A stretch of 8,006 bases of DNA from an uncultured Clostridia bacterium (GCA_947165805.1 CAMVBT010000110.1:1-8006), one strand, 5' to 3'. Positions 1 through 5,864 are shown, counted from the first letter of the stretch. The notes: generated by a model from the sequence alone, not told the origin. Made by a program: numbers and translations.

Positions 1-213
1 CGCCTGTTACTGCCACAGAGCCGTCTGTCACATCTGCTTACGATTGGGACAGCTACTGGAACGACGACTGGTGGAGCGACTACGGCATCGGCACAGACTG
101 GTACACAACTTCTTCGGCTACAAAGCCGCCTGTTACTGCCACAGAGCCGTCTGTCACATCTGCTTACGATTGGGACAGCTATTGGAATGACGACTGGTGG
201 AGCGACTACGGCA
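1..213 (+). repeat. Two-copy 126-bp in-frame tandem repeat
   Basis: Bases 1-87 and 127-213 match at 85 of 87 positions, with a period of 126 bp (42 codons). Both differences (C56/T182 and C62/T188) are silent third-position changes (TAC/TAT, AAC/AAT). The intervening 88-126 encodes a short linker (IGTDWYTTSSATKP). Further copies may lie to the left of the window. Confidence 0.93.
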
Positions 214-563
214 CAGATTACGATAATGACGACTACTGGAATTTCTCAAACGACTACAGCGATTGGGGACTGGATTTCAGCGGCTACGATTATGACAATT
301 ACAACAATGATTACAGCAGCTATTTCAATGACTACTACTATGACACCGGAACGGGCAGCTCATCCGACTGGTGGAGCTATCTCGACCCGTACTGGAAGAA
401 AAGCGACTGGACGAATGAAGGCGACGGCCTCTGGAGCATAGAGGATCCCGATACCGGATATCTGTATATGTACGACGAAAGCGACGGAACATTCTACTGC
501 ATGGACAATAACGATAATGTCTATTGGTATGACAGCGGAAAAGACGAATGGGAAATGATCTGA
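1..563 (+). CDS. Asp/Tyr/Trp-rich low-complexity protein, 3' part only
   Basis: The open frame enters from the left edge (first full codon at 3) and stops at TGA 561-563, so 186 C-terminal residues are visible and the start lies outside. I do not recognise the family. Composition is extreme: Asp, Tyr, Trp, Ser, Asn and Gly dominate and Lys/Arg are nearly absent, so this portion is very acidic. It begins with a Thr/Pro/Ser linker (PVTATEPSVTS) and a DWDSYWNDDWWSDYG block that recurs 42 residues later; then follow Asp/Tyr/Asn-rich runs and a tail (about residues 146-186) with regularly spaced aromatics (TGYLYMYDESDGTFYCMD, then NVYWYD). Linker plus aromatic/acidic segments would fit a secreted or surface protein, but no signal peptide, anchor or catalytic motif is visible here. 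The tail's Asp-then-Tyr periodicity recalls aromatic repeat modules such as OCRE or cell-wall-binding repeats; that is only a pattern resemblance. A strong terminator follows. Confidence 0.8.
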   Translation, partial: PVTATEPSVTSAYDWDSYWNDDWWSDYGIGTDWYTTSSATKPPVTATEPSVTSAYDWDSYWNDDWWSDYGTDYDNDDYWNFSNDYSDWGLDFSGYDYDNYNNDYSSYFNDYYYDTGTGSSSDWWSYLDPYWKKSDWTNEGDGLWSIEDPDTGYLYMYDESDGTFYCMDNNDNVYWYDSGKDEWEMI

Positions 564-600
564 CAGTCAGGACACTTATTGTGAGAGCAAAGGTATAACC

Positions 601-635
601 AAAAAGCACAGAGTTTTTATGGCTCTGTGCTTTTT
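601..635 (+). terminator. Intrinsic terminator, probably bidirectional
   Basis: Perfect 13-bp inverted repeat: AAAAAGCACAGAG (601-613) pairs with CTCTGTGCTTTTT (623-635) around a 9-nt loop. It lies 38 nt past the stop of the first gene. The A-run on one arm becomes a U-run on the other strand, so it could also end the leftward AAA+ operon, whose stop is 113 nt away. Confidence 0.9.
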
Positions 636-747
636 CATTGATTATTTCTGAAAATGTGCTGTCAAGTAAAGTACAAGGTTTACAGATATCCCCCTGCTGA
701 TATAAGAATATAGCAGAAAAAGACAGATACCGGTGACTTTCAGATCA

Positions 748-2208
748 TCACTCAACATCACTCTTTTCGAGCGTGATTATCTGTGTATCCGACGGGGAGT
801 TGATATCCGCGAGCCGCGAAGCCTGTCTGATGACTGCTTTCTCGAAAATGTTGCGTACATCGCGCCCGTTGCCGAATGTTTCGTCGCGGTTCTCATACAT
901 CCGCGTGAACTTTTCTTTTATCGCAGCCTCCGCTTCCGCGCTTATTCCGTAGCCGTTTGAGGCGCACATTCTTCTGAATATCTCCGTCAGCTCGTCCGGC
1001 TTATAATCCGGGAAGAACAGATATTTGCTGAAACGCGAGCGCAGTCCCGGATTGGAATTTATGAACTGCTTCATCGGCTCGGTGTAGCCCGCGACTATCA
1101 CGATAAGATCGTCGCGGTTGTCCTCCATTGCCTTTACGAGCGTGTCTGTCGCTTCACGTCCGAAATCGTTGGAGCTGCCCGAAGATGCCAGCGCGTAAGC
1201 CTCGTCGATGAACAGTATCCCGCCCATTGCTTCTCTGACCTTTTCCCGCACTTTGAGTGCGGTCTGACCTACATATCCCGCAACAAGCCCCGAGCGGTCG
1301 GTCTCGACAAGGCTGCCCTTGGACAGCACTCCGAGCTCGCGGTATATCTCCGCAAGCAGCCGCGCAACGGTCGTCTTACCGGTTCCGGGATCGCCCGTGA
1401 ACACCATGTGGTACGAGACAGGTATCTGCTTCATTCCGCGCGACTTTCGTATTTTCTGTATGTTTATCAGGTTGATGAGGGACGATACTTCTTCCTTTAC
1501 GCTTTCAAGCCCGACGAGGTCATTGAGCTTCCGCATCAGCTCATCGAGTTTATCGCTGCCGCTGCGATCTTCGGGTATAGTGCGCTCCTCCGGAAAATCT
1601 ATTATATTCGGAGCGAGCTCATCGGCGACCCTGCTCAGATACACGATCTTCTGCGGCTCGCCGCTGTTTTTTATCAGCATTGCGACATTGAACGCGTTGC
1701 CGAAATCCGTCTTTTTCAGATTTCCGAAAATGTATCTCTGATAAGACCCGATAAGCTTCGTGAAGCATGATACTTCCTCGGCGCCGGCATTCCCGTCGCA
1801 GGCGATGAGTCCGGCACCGACCTTTGAAAACACTATGAACCAGTTACTTGCGGGAGAGCGGCTTTCACGATCCGCAGACGTCCGTTCGAGCTGACCGGCT
1901 GACATCATTTTGTTTTCCGCGTCAACAATAAGCCGCAAAGAAAGCGGAGTATCTGCCTTCCCGTCATACTTTTCTCTGTATAGCTCTGCTCCGTATCTGC
2001 TGTTTTTTACAAATTCATTTATGTATTCTTTCTCGTCTGCACCGAGCTCTCCGTCCGAAGCCGCTATTGCCAGCAGAAAAGAAAACATATCACGCTCAAA
2101 CGCGCTGCCTAATCCGGTCTGTCCGGGAACGCCGACCGCTCTTTCAAGTATATCACAGACATTGTTCATATCGCTGCAATACAGTTTCATTTCATCAATG
2201 TCATGCAT
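748..2208 (-). CDS. CbbX/SpoVK-type AAA+ ATPase with N-terminal TerB-like region
   Basis: 486 residues. The C-terminal half is a complete AAA+ module of the CbbX/SpoVK/EccA type: Walker A GDPGTGKT (272-279), pore-loop GLVAGYVGQT (307-316), Walker B ILFIDEA (331-337), sensor-1 strand ending VAGYT (372-376), arginine-finger NPGLRSRF (386-393) and sensor-2 GNGRDVRN (447-454). All ATP-binding residues are present, so it should be an active, probably hexameric, cytosolic remodelling ATPase. The N-terminal ~200 residues hold two similar acidic helical motifs, AIAASDGELGADEKEYI (47-63) and LIACDGNAGAEEVSCF (134-149), like the D-G-x(4)-E-E signature of TerB-family domains; this assignment is by eye. 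The start is supported by GGAGTG seven to eight nt upstream. It is the second gene of an operon, 32 bp after the DUF3574-like gene. CbbX relatives reactivate or remodel protein partners; the substrate here is unknown. It is unlikely to be spoVK itself given the extra N-terminal region. Confidence 0.92.
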   Translation of the reverse strand: MHDIDEMKLYCSDMNNVCDILERAVGVPGQTGLGSAFERDMFSFLLAIAASDGELGADEKEYINEFVKNSRYGAELYREKYDGKADTPLSLRLIVDAENKMMSAGQLERTSADRESRSPASNWFIVFSKVGAGLIACDGNAGAEEVSCFTKLIGSYQRYIFGNLKKTDFGNAFNVAMLIKNSGEPQKIVYLSRVADELAPNIIDFPEERTIPEDRSGSDKLDELMRKLNDLVGLESVKEEVSSLINLINIQKIRKSRGMKQIPVSYHMVFTGDPGTGKTTVARLLAEIYRELGVLSKGSLVETDRSGLVAGYVGQTALKVREKVREAMGGILFIDEAYALASSGSSNDFGREATDTLVKAMEDNRDDLIVIVAGYTEPMKQFINSNPGLRSRFSKYLFFPDYKPDELTEIFRRMCASNGYGISAEAEAAIKEKFTRMYENRDETFGNGRDVRNIFEKAVIRQASRLADINSPSDTQIITLEKSDVE

Positions 2209-2240
2209 TTTTCACTCCACTCAAAGTCTGTTTTCCGCTC

Positions 2241-2699
2241 TTATTTGCCCGAATAATATTCAATGTTGATATTATCCTGTTCGATCAGCACGGAATTCTG
2301 ATTGAGCGCGGCAATGACTTCATCTGCCGCCTTATACACGGTATCCTTGTCTGCGCCGTCAAAGTAGCACACAAGTGTGTATTCGTGCGTTATGTTCTTC
2401 TTTTCGTCTGTCCACGCGCCCGTGGCTTCCTGCAATGTATATCCCTCGAAGTATTTCAGGCATACCTCGTCAACGATATTCTTTGCTTCTTCCTGTGTAT
2501 GTTCGGGCTGATATGTGTCCTTGTCGTTCGTTCCGACATACATTACATACTGCACGGCAGTGCCGTCATCGGGCTGAGCTTCGGCGGACTCATTTTTTGC
2601 GCCGCCGTTCGCGTTCAGCGCGAAAACAAGGCATACCGCCGAGCAGCACAGGCTGACAAGCGAGATAGCGATCGCTGTAACACTTACTTTGTCAGACAT
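2241..2699 (-). CDS. Small membrane-anchored protein resembling DUF3574
   Basis: 152 residues. A hydrophobic segment at about 6-30 (VTAIAISLVSLCCSAVCLVF) is an N-terminal membrane anchor or uncleaved signal; two Cys (18, 19) occur in it but no proper lipobox. A Gly/Glu/Ala linker (31-48) leads to a globular domain facing outside: YVMYVGTNDKDTY (51-63), a helix with EEAKNIVDEVC, then GYTLQEATGAWTDE (86-99), a strand ENDING in THEYTLVCYF (104-113) and a C-terminal helix/strand. The order 'G-T-N strand, helix, GyT...G-x-W, E-strand' matches my memory of DUF3574, a family of unknown function; treat it as a resemblance. AAGGAGG (complement of 2707-2713) sits seven nt before the ATG and fixes the start. 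It is first in an operon with the AAA+ gene, so it may be a membrane partner or envelope sensor for it; this is inferred from position only. Confidence 0.85.
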   Translation of the reverse strand: MSDKVSVTAIAISLVSLCCSAVCLVFALNANGGAKNESAEAQPDDGTAVQYVMYVGTNDKDTYQPEHTQEEAKNIVDEVCLKYFEGYTLQEATGAWTDEKKNITHEYTLVCYFDGADKDTVYKAADEVIAALNQNSVLIEQDNINIEYYSGK

Positions 2700-2796
2700 A
2701 TTTTTTCCTCCTTATTATCAATAATCGCCCGTGTCTTTATACATTACCGTACAATTATCACGAGCGAATAATTTGTGTTCCGGGGTATGATGAAAG

Positions 2797-2832
2797 AGCG
2801 CAGTCAGTCGATGTACTGTACAGCGCTGCGCT
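2797..2832 (-). other. Hairpin in the long 5' leader of the leftward operon
   Basis: AGCGCAG (2797-2803) is complementary to CTGCGCT (2826-2832), a 7-bp GC-rich stem with a 22-nt loop that itself contains the small dyad TGTACTGTACA (2813-2823). It lies about 100 nt before the first start codon. No T-run follows on the minus strand, so it is not a terminator; its function is unknown. Confidence 0.4.
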
Positions 2833-2922
2833 GACATGATCGTATCCCGCACGGTCATCTTTATAAACCCCCATTTATGGATTTTACAGAACAGTCTTTG
2901 TTCTTTGCAATAACTATAATTT

Positions 2923-2951
2923 ATTATAGTACTTTTCAAGGAATTTGTCAA
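2923..2951 (-). promoter_or_regulatory. Perfect consensus sigma-A promoter of the DUF3574-like/AAA+ operon
   Basis: On the minus strand, TTGACA (complement of 2946-2951) and TATAAT (complement of 2923-2928) are separated by exactly 17 bp (2929-2945). Transcription would start near 2916 and run leftward, giving a leader of about 217 nt before the ATG at 2699. Confidence 0.85.
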
Positions 2952-3133
2952 GATTTTTATGAAGCAGTTTTACCGATCATACTAAGAGAACACCGATGAA
3001 AACCACAGAATAACAATGCCTGAAATGATCGCGCAGCCCGGGAAAACAACTTAGCCGAGCTGCTGTAGATCATTACATACAAGACCTCTTATGGAAAGAA
3101 ACGGCACTGCAAGCGTAAAAATATTTCTTATCC

Positions 3134-3143
3134 GGAAATTTCC
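3134..3143. promoter_or_regulatory. GGAAATTTCC palindrome upstream of the S24 repressor promoter
   Basis: A perfect 10-bp palindrome ends two bases before the -35 box of the rightward promoter. Its place suggests an operator or activator site, possibly for the repressor itself. A pair of direct repeats, ATCGCTCC (3153-3160, in the promoter spacer) and ATCGTTCC (3185-3192, just past the expected start), 32 bp apart, are alternative operator candidates. Short palindromes occur by chance in AT-rich DNA. Confidence 0.35.
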
Positions 3144-3145
3144 TC

Positions 3146-3174
3146 TTGACATATCGCTCCCGTTGAGATATAAT
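3146..3174 (+). promoter_or_regulatory. Perfect consensus sigma-A promoter of the S24 repressor gene
   Basis: TTGACA (3146-3151), a 17-bp spacer (3152-3168) and TATAAT (3169-3174). Expected start about 3181, giving a 5' UTR of about 30 nt with GAAAGGA (3199-3205) before the ATG at 3212. So strong a promoter normally needs repression, which fits an autoregulated repressor gene. Confidence 0.88.
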
Positions 3175-3211
3175 ATATTTACAGATCGTTCCTACCGGGA
3201 AAGGAAAAGCT

Positions 3212-4006
3212 ATGAATGACATAAAATACAACGCAAAACAAGCAAAGGAAAACAACGATATCGGCGCTAAAATAGCCGAGATACGCAAGAAACGTCACAT
3301 CGCGCAGGCTGAATTTGCGCGTCTGCTCGCGGGCTACGGCGTAACCGTCCAGCCCGCCGCTGTCGCAAAGTGGGAGAGCGGTATGACCGTCCCGAACGCC
3401 TATCAGCTAATAGCCGTCTGCGTGGCGCTGAATGTGCCGGATATGATACCGGAGTTCACGGGAATGGCGAAGCTGCCGGATTTCGAGCTGAACGAGCAGG
3501 GTCTGAAGAAGCTCGACGAGTACCGCGAACTGCTTATCGCGTCGGGCAGGTACAAGCCGCTTATTGCCGAAACTGCGCATACAAGCGCGACTGTCACGAT
3601 ACCCACAAGCTATATCAGAGCGGCAGCGGGCGCGGGCAACTTCATGGACGAGGAGAACTTCGAGGACAGAGAGTACCCCGAAAGCGCCGTGCCTGCGGGA
3701 ACGGATTTCGCGCTGTTCGTTGACGGCGAGAGTATGTCGCCCATTTACATCAACGGGCAGGTCGTGTTCGTGCAGCAATGCGGGACTGTGCGCCCCGGTC
3801 AGGTCGGCATTTTCAGCATCGACAACGAGGTCGTCATCAAAATTTACGACGAGCAGGAGCCGGACGAGTCCTGCGCGGAAGATTTTACGGACAGCAGCGG
3901 GTTCGTTCACCCGCAGGTCGTTCTGCGCTCATACAACAGCGAGTGGGCGCCGCGGCCTATCTCTCCCTATCAGGAATTTCATGTTTACGGGAGGGTGCTG
4001 AACTGA
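3212..4006 (+). CDS. XRE-family repressor with S24 (LexA/CI-type) self-cleavage domain
   Basis: 264 residues. The N-terminal HTH_3/XRE domain (about 16-80) contains IGAKIAEIRKKR, then AEFARLLAGYGVTVQPAAVAKWESG, with the recognition helix near 46-57. A linker (about 85-125) precedes a C-terminal S24 peptidase-like domain: cleavage-site candidate AAAGAG (137-142), catalytic Ser174 in VDGESMSP and general-base Lys210 in NEVVIKIY. The spacing from A139-G140 to Ser174 to Lys210 (34-35, then 36 residues) is almost the same as in LexA (A84-G85, S119, K156). Expected behaviour: binds operators as a dimer and cuts itself on RecA-ssDNA, releasing damage-response genes. The start is fixed by AAAGGA six to seven nt upstream and a perfect promoter. 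The next genes are another XRE regulator and an SRAP protein, which supports a DNA-damage role. A prophage-type CI repressor is the alternative, but no phage genes are visible. Confidence 0.93.
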   Translation: MNDIKYNAKQAKENNDIGAKIAEIRKKRHIAQAEFARLLAGYGVTVQPAAVAKWESGMTVPNAYQLIAVCVALNVPDMIPEFTGMAKLPDFELNEQGLKKLDEYRELLIASGRYKPLIAETAHTSATVTIPTSYIRAAAGAGNFMDEENFEDREYPESAVPAGTDFALFVDGESMSPIYINGQVVFVQQCGTVRPGQVGIFSIDNEVVIKIYDEQEPDESCAEDFTDSSGFVHPQVVLRSYNSEWAPRPISPYQEFHVYGRVLN

Positions 4007-4040
4007 TAAAATCAAAGAATTGCTATACCCGAACTCCGCA

Positions 4041-4073
4041 AACACTTCCTTGCAAAACTCCCGAAAAAGTGTT
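4041..4073. promoter_or_regulatory. Inverted repeat spanning the promoter of the second XRE gene
   Basis: AACACTT (4041-4047) and AAGTGTT (4067-4073) form a 7-bp dyad with a 19-bp gap, bracketing the -35 box and spacer and touching the first T of the -10. A second short dyad AAAAG-TG-CTTTT (4088-4099) lies at the expected transcription start. Both contain AAGTG, so they may be operator half-sites for the XRE protein or the S24 repressor. No T-run follows, so neither is a terminator. Confidence 0.45.
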
Positions 4074-4078
4074 ATGAT
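4050..4078 (+). promoter_or_regulatory. Promoter of the XRE/TPR-like regulator gene
   Basis: TTGCAA (4050-4055), 17-bp spacer, TATGAT (4073-4078): 4/6 and 5/6 matches to consensus. Expected start is near 4085, about 38 nt before the ATG at 4123. It shows that this gene and SRAP can be transcribed independently of the S24 repressor gene. Confidence 0.7.
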
Positions 4079-4122
4079 ATGATCAACAAAAGTGCTTTTG
4101 AAATTAACAAGGAGTGATAAAA

Positions 4123-5262
4123 ATGACAATAGGAGCAACAATCAGACAGCTTCGGCAGGAGCAGGACATCACGCAGGAACAGCTTGCGGAAGCTCTCGGC
4201 ATTACCTCGCGGGCGGTGAGCCAGTGGGAAACGGACAGGACTGCGCCCGACATCTCGCAGCTTCCTGCGCTTGCGAATTTCTTCGATGTTACAACAGACC
4301 ATCTACTCGGCGTTGACATCAAGCACAAAGAGGAAGAATTGAATAAAATATACAGCCGTATAAATAAATATGGTGAAAAAGGTGATCAGAAGGGGCTTGA
4401 GAAGTATATCAGAGAACAACTGAAAACATATCCCAACGATCCCGTGCTGCTTACACATCTTGCGTCCGCGTTGCGAGAGTATTATTTCGGTCAATGCAAT
4501 GCAGATACAGAGAAACTTAAAAAGGAAAAGTCAAACGAGATAATCGCTCTGTGCGAAAGGGCTTTGAAATACTATAAGCCTACCGAGAACAACAGCTTTC
4601 CAAAGCAGCAGCTTATTATCCATTACATCTACGATCTGCACGATAAAGAGAAAGCAAAAGAGATAGTCATGTCGCTGCCAAATGTAGGCTGCACAAGAGA
4701 AATGTTTTTAAGTGAACTGTATGAGGGAAAAGAAGCTCTTGCACGCAGACAGGCGGCGCTTCTGTGGAGCTTTACGCAGATGATGCACAATCTGTTCTGG
4801 AATATATCCTGTGATGATTCATACACTTATGAGCAGAAAATAGAGATACTGAAAGCTGATGATGCCATAAAAGAAATCATAACGGGCGGCAAACCGAACT
4901 TTTTTAATTGTGAATTATCGGTCAACGCGGCAACAGAAGCAGCGTACTATCTAAAACTCGGCGAGAAAGAAAAAGCTCTTGATATGCTTGAAGCTGCATA
5001 CTGCTATGCCGACAGCTTTGAAACCTGTCCCGACGGAGGGAAATACGCTCCCTGCTGGCTCTCGGAGCTTGATGACGGGCAAATAAGCATATCTAAACCG
5101 TGTCCCGACACGGCTTATGACAGTGTATATAATATCATCATAAAACCGGAAAACATATTCTGCGAAGCGTTTGACGGCAGTGAGCGCTTTGAAAGGGTTA
5201 TGGAAAAGTTTAAAGAAAAGATAAGTGATAAAAAATGTGTACCAGATTTTACGCCGACATAG
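4123..5262 (+). CDS. XRE-family HTH regulator with TPR-like C-terminal region
   Basis: 379 residues. The N-terminus is a canonical XRE/HTH_3 domain: IGATIRQLRQEQDITQEQLA with the second helix at 18-26 and recognition helix TSRAVSQWETD (28-38), ending in the common TTDHLLGVD (57-65). The rest (66-379) is mostly amphipathic helix pairs like TPRs, e.g. residues 88-123, 136-186 and 268-300, with a terminal FERVMEKFKEKI (356-367). This layout is typical of Firmicute regulators whose helical repeats bind a peptide or protein; the ligand is unknown. ATG 4123 is chosen because AAGGAG (4109-4114) is eight nt upstream; an in-frame GTG at 4114 overlaps that Shine-Dalgarno and is less likely. It has its own promoter and overlaps SRAP by 28 bp. 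The HTH-coding part is GC-rich (about 60% over 4141-4260 by hand count), whereas DNA after about 4320 is clearly AT-richer (about 40%), suggesting a domain join. Confidence 0.9.
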   Translation: MTIGATIRQLRQEQDITQEQLAEALGITSRAVSQWETDRTAPDISQLPALANFFDVTTDHLLGVDIKHKEEELNKIYSRINKYGEKGDQKGLEKYIREQLKTYPNDPVLLTHLASALREYYFGQCNADTEKLKKEKSNEIIALCERALKYYKPTENNSFPKQQLIIHYIYDLHDKEKAKEIVMSLPNVGCTREMFLSELYEGKEALARRQAALLWSFTQMMHNLFWNISCDDSYTYEQKIEILKADDAIKEIITGGKPNFFNCELSVNAATEAAYYLKLGEKEKALDMLEAAYCYADSFETCPDGGKYAPCWLSELDDGQISISKPCPDTAYDSVYNIIIKPENIFCEAFDGSERFERVMEKFKEKISDKKCVPDFTPT

Positions 5263-5864
5263 ACAAAGAACTGAAACCGATAATAACCGCCGCACAGCAG
5301 GCATCATTCGCGCAGCAGATGATGATATCTTTGTCACGCCCGCTGTCCATGAGCGGAGAGATACGCCCGACAGACATCGCGGCGGTCATAGCTCCCGACA
5401 AGAACGGAAACAAAGCCGTATTCCCGATGCAGTGGGGATTTCACGTTCAGGGACTCAAACAGCCGATAGTCAACGCGCGTATCGAGACCGCCGCAGAAAA
5501 GCCTTCTTTCCGTGATTCGTGGTACAGGCGGCGCTGTATAATCCCCGCGTCGTGGTATTTCGAGTGGCAGCACACACTGCTCCCGAACGGCAGGAAAAAG
5601 ACCGGTGACAAGTACGCGATACAACCGAGAAACGCCGATATAACATGGCTCGCGGGGCTGTATCAGATGGAAGAGATAAACGGGTTCAGATACCCGACTT
5701 TTGTGGTGCTCACCCGAAAGCCCTGCGACGCCGTAAGCGCGATACACGACCGTATGCCCGTTATACTGCCGGAGTCGAAGGTCGATGAGTGGATAGCTCC
5801 CGACGGCGAACCGGAGAAGGTCGCGGAGAACGCGATAACGGATCTGGTCCCGGAAAAAATGTGA
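5235..5864 (+). CDS. SRAP (YedK/HMCES-type) abasic-site DNA-protein crosslink protein
   Basis: 209 residues, usual length for bacterial SRAP (SOS response-associated peptidase) proteins. After Met removal, Cys2 (MCTRF) forms a thiazolidine crosslink with abasic sites in single-stranded DNA, shielding them from cleavage and error-prone bypass. Active-site features are all present: Cys2, NARIET with Asn80 and Arg82, RCIIPASWYFEW with Glu110, and HDRMPVIL with His171; also MQWGF (65-69). The start must be ATG 5235 because only this places Cys at position 2, although the Shine-Dalgarno is poor (AAAGAAAAGATAAG upstream). It overlaps the end of the XRE/TPR-like gene by 28 bp in another frame, so translation is probably coupled to it. 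Placement downstream of a self-cleaving S24 repressor fits SOS-type induction. It runs convergent with the MATE gene, 41 bp apart, with no clear terminator between them. Confidence 0.95.
   Translation: MCTRFYADIDKELKPIITAAQQASFAQQMMISLSRPLSMSGEIRPTDIAAVIAPDKNGNKAVFPMQWGFHVQGLKQPIVNARIETAAEKPSFRDSWYRRRCIIPASWYFEWQHTLLPNGRKKTGDKYAIQPRNADITWLAGLYQMEEINGFRYPTFVVLTRKPCDAVSAIHDRMPVILPESKVDEWIAPDGEPEKVAENAITDLVPEKM

Larger units (their letters stand above)
2700..3211. other. 512-bp divergent intergenic region
   Basis: This gap between the leftward and rightward genes contains the leftward promoter (2923-2951), its long leader, the rightward promoter (3146-3174), and about 190 bp between the promoters. 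In that central stretch (2952-3145) I see only tiny unsupported reading frames and a 10-bp palindrome at 3134-3143; no RNA gene or repeat was recognised. Confidence 0.7.

Noticed and set aside
325..609. 94-codon minus-strand open frame
   Set aside because: Antisense to the Asp/Tyr-rich gene; Arg/Ser/Cys-rich composition is what the reverse of Asp/Tyr codons gives, and it begins inside the terminator hairpin.
692..717. Imperfect hairpin CTGCT...AGCAG between the terminator and the AAA+ gene
   Set aside because: It is followed by no T-run in the direction of either gene (the minus side is G-rich), so it is not supported as a second terminator.
2067..2771. 234-codon + strand open frame
   Set aside because: It spans the antisense of two well-supported genes and their junction, is Cys/Ile/Phe-rich without any family motif, and lacks a promoter or ribosome site.
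2718..2951. 77-codon minus-strand open frame upstream of the DUF3574-like gene
   Set aside because: Its TTG start is the -35 box of the promoter, so it cannot be translated in full. A shorter frame from the ATG at 2858 has only a weak ribosome site and is kept only as a note on the leader.
3407..3910. 167-codon minus-strand open frame
   Set aside because: Antisense shadow of the S24 repressor gene caused by its high third-position GC.
3100..4130. Classical Firmicute LexA box (GAAC-N4-GTTC)
   Set aside because: I looked near the S24, XRE and SRAP starts and found no matching pair of half-sites, so the repressor probably uses another operator.
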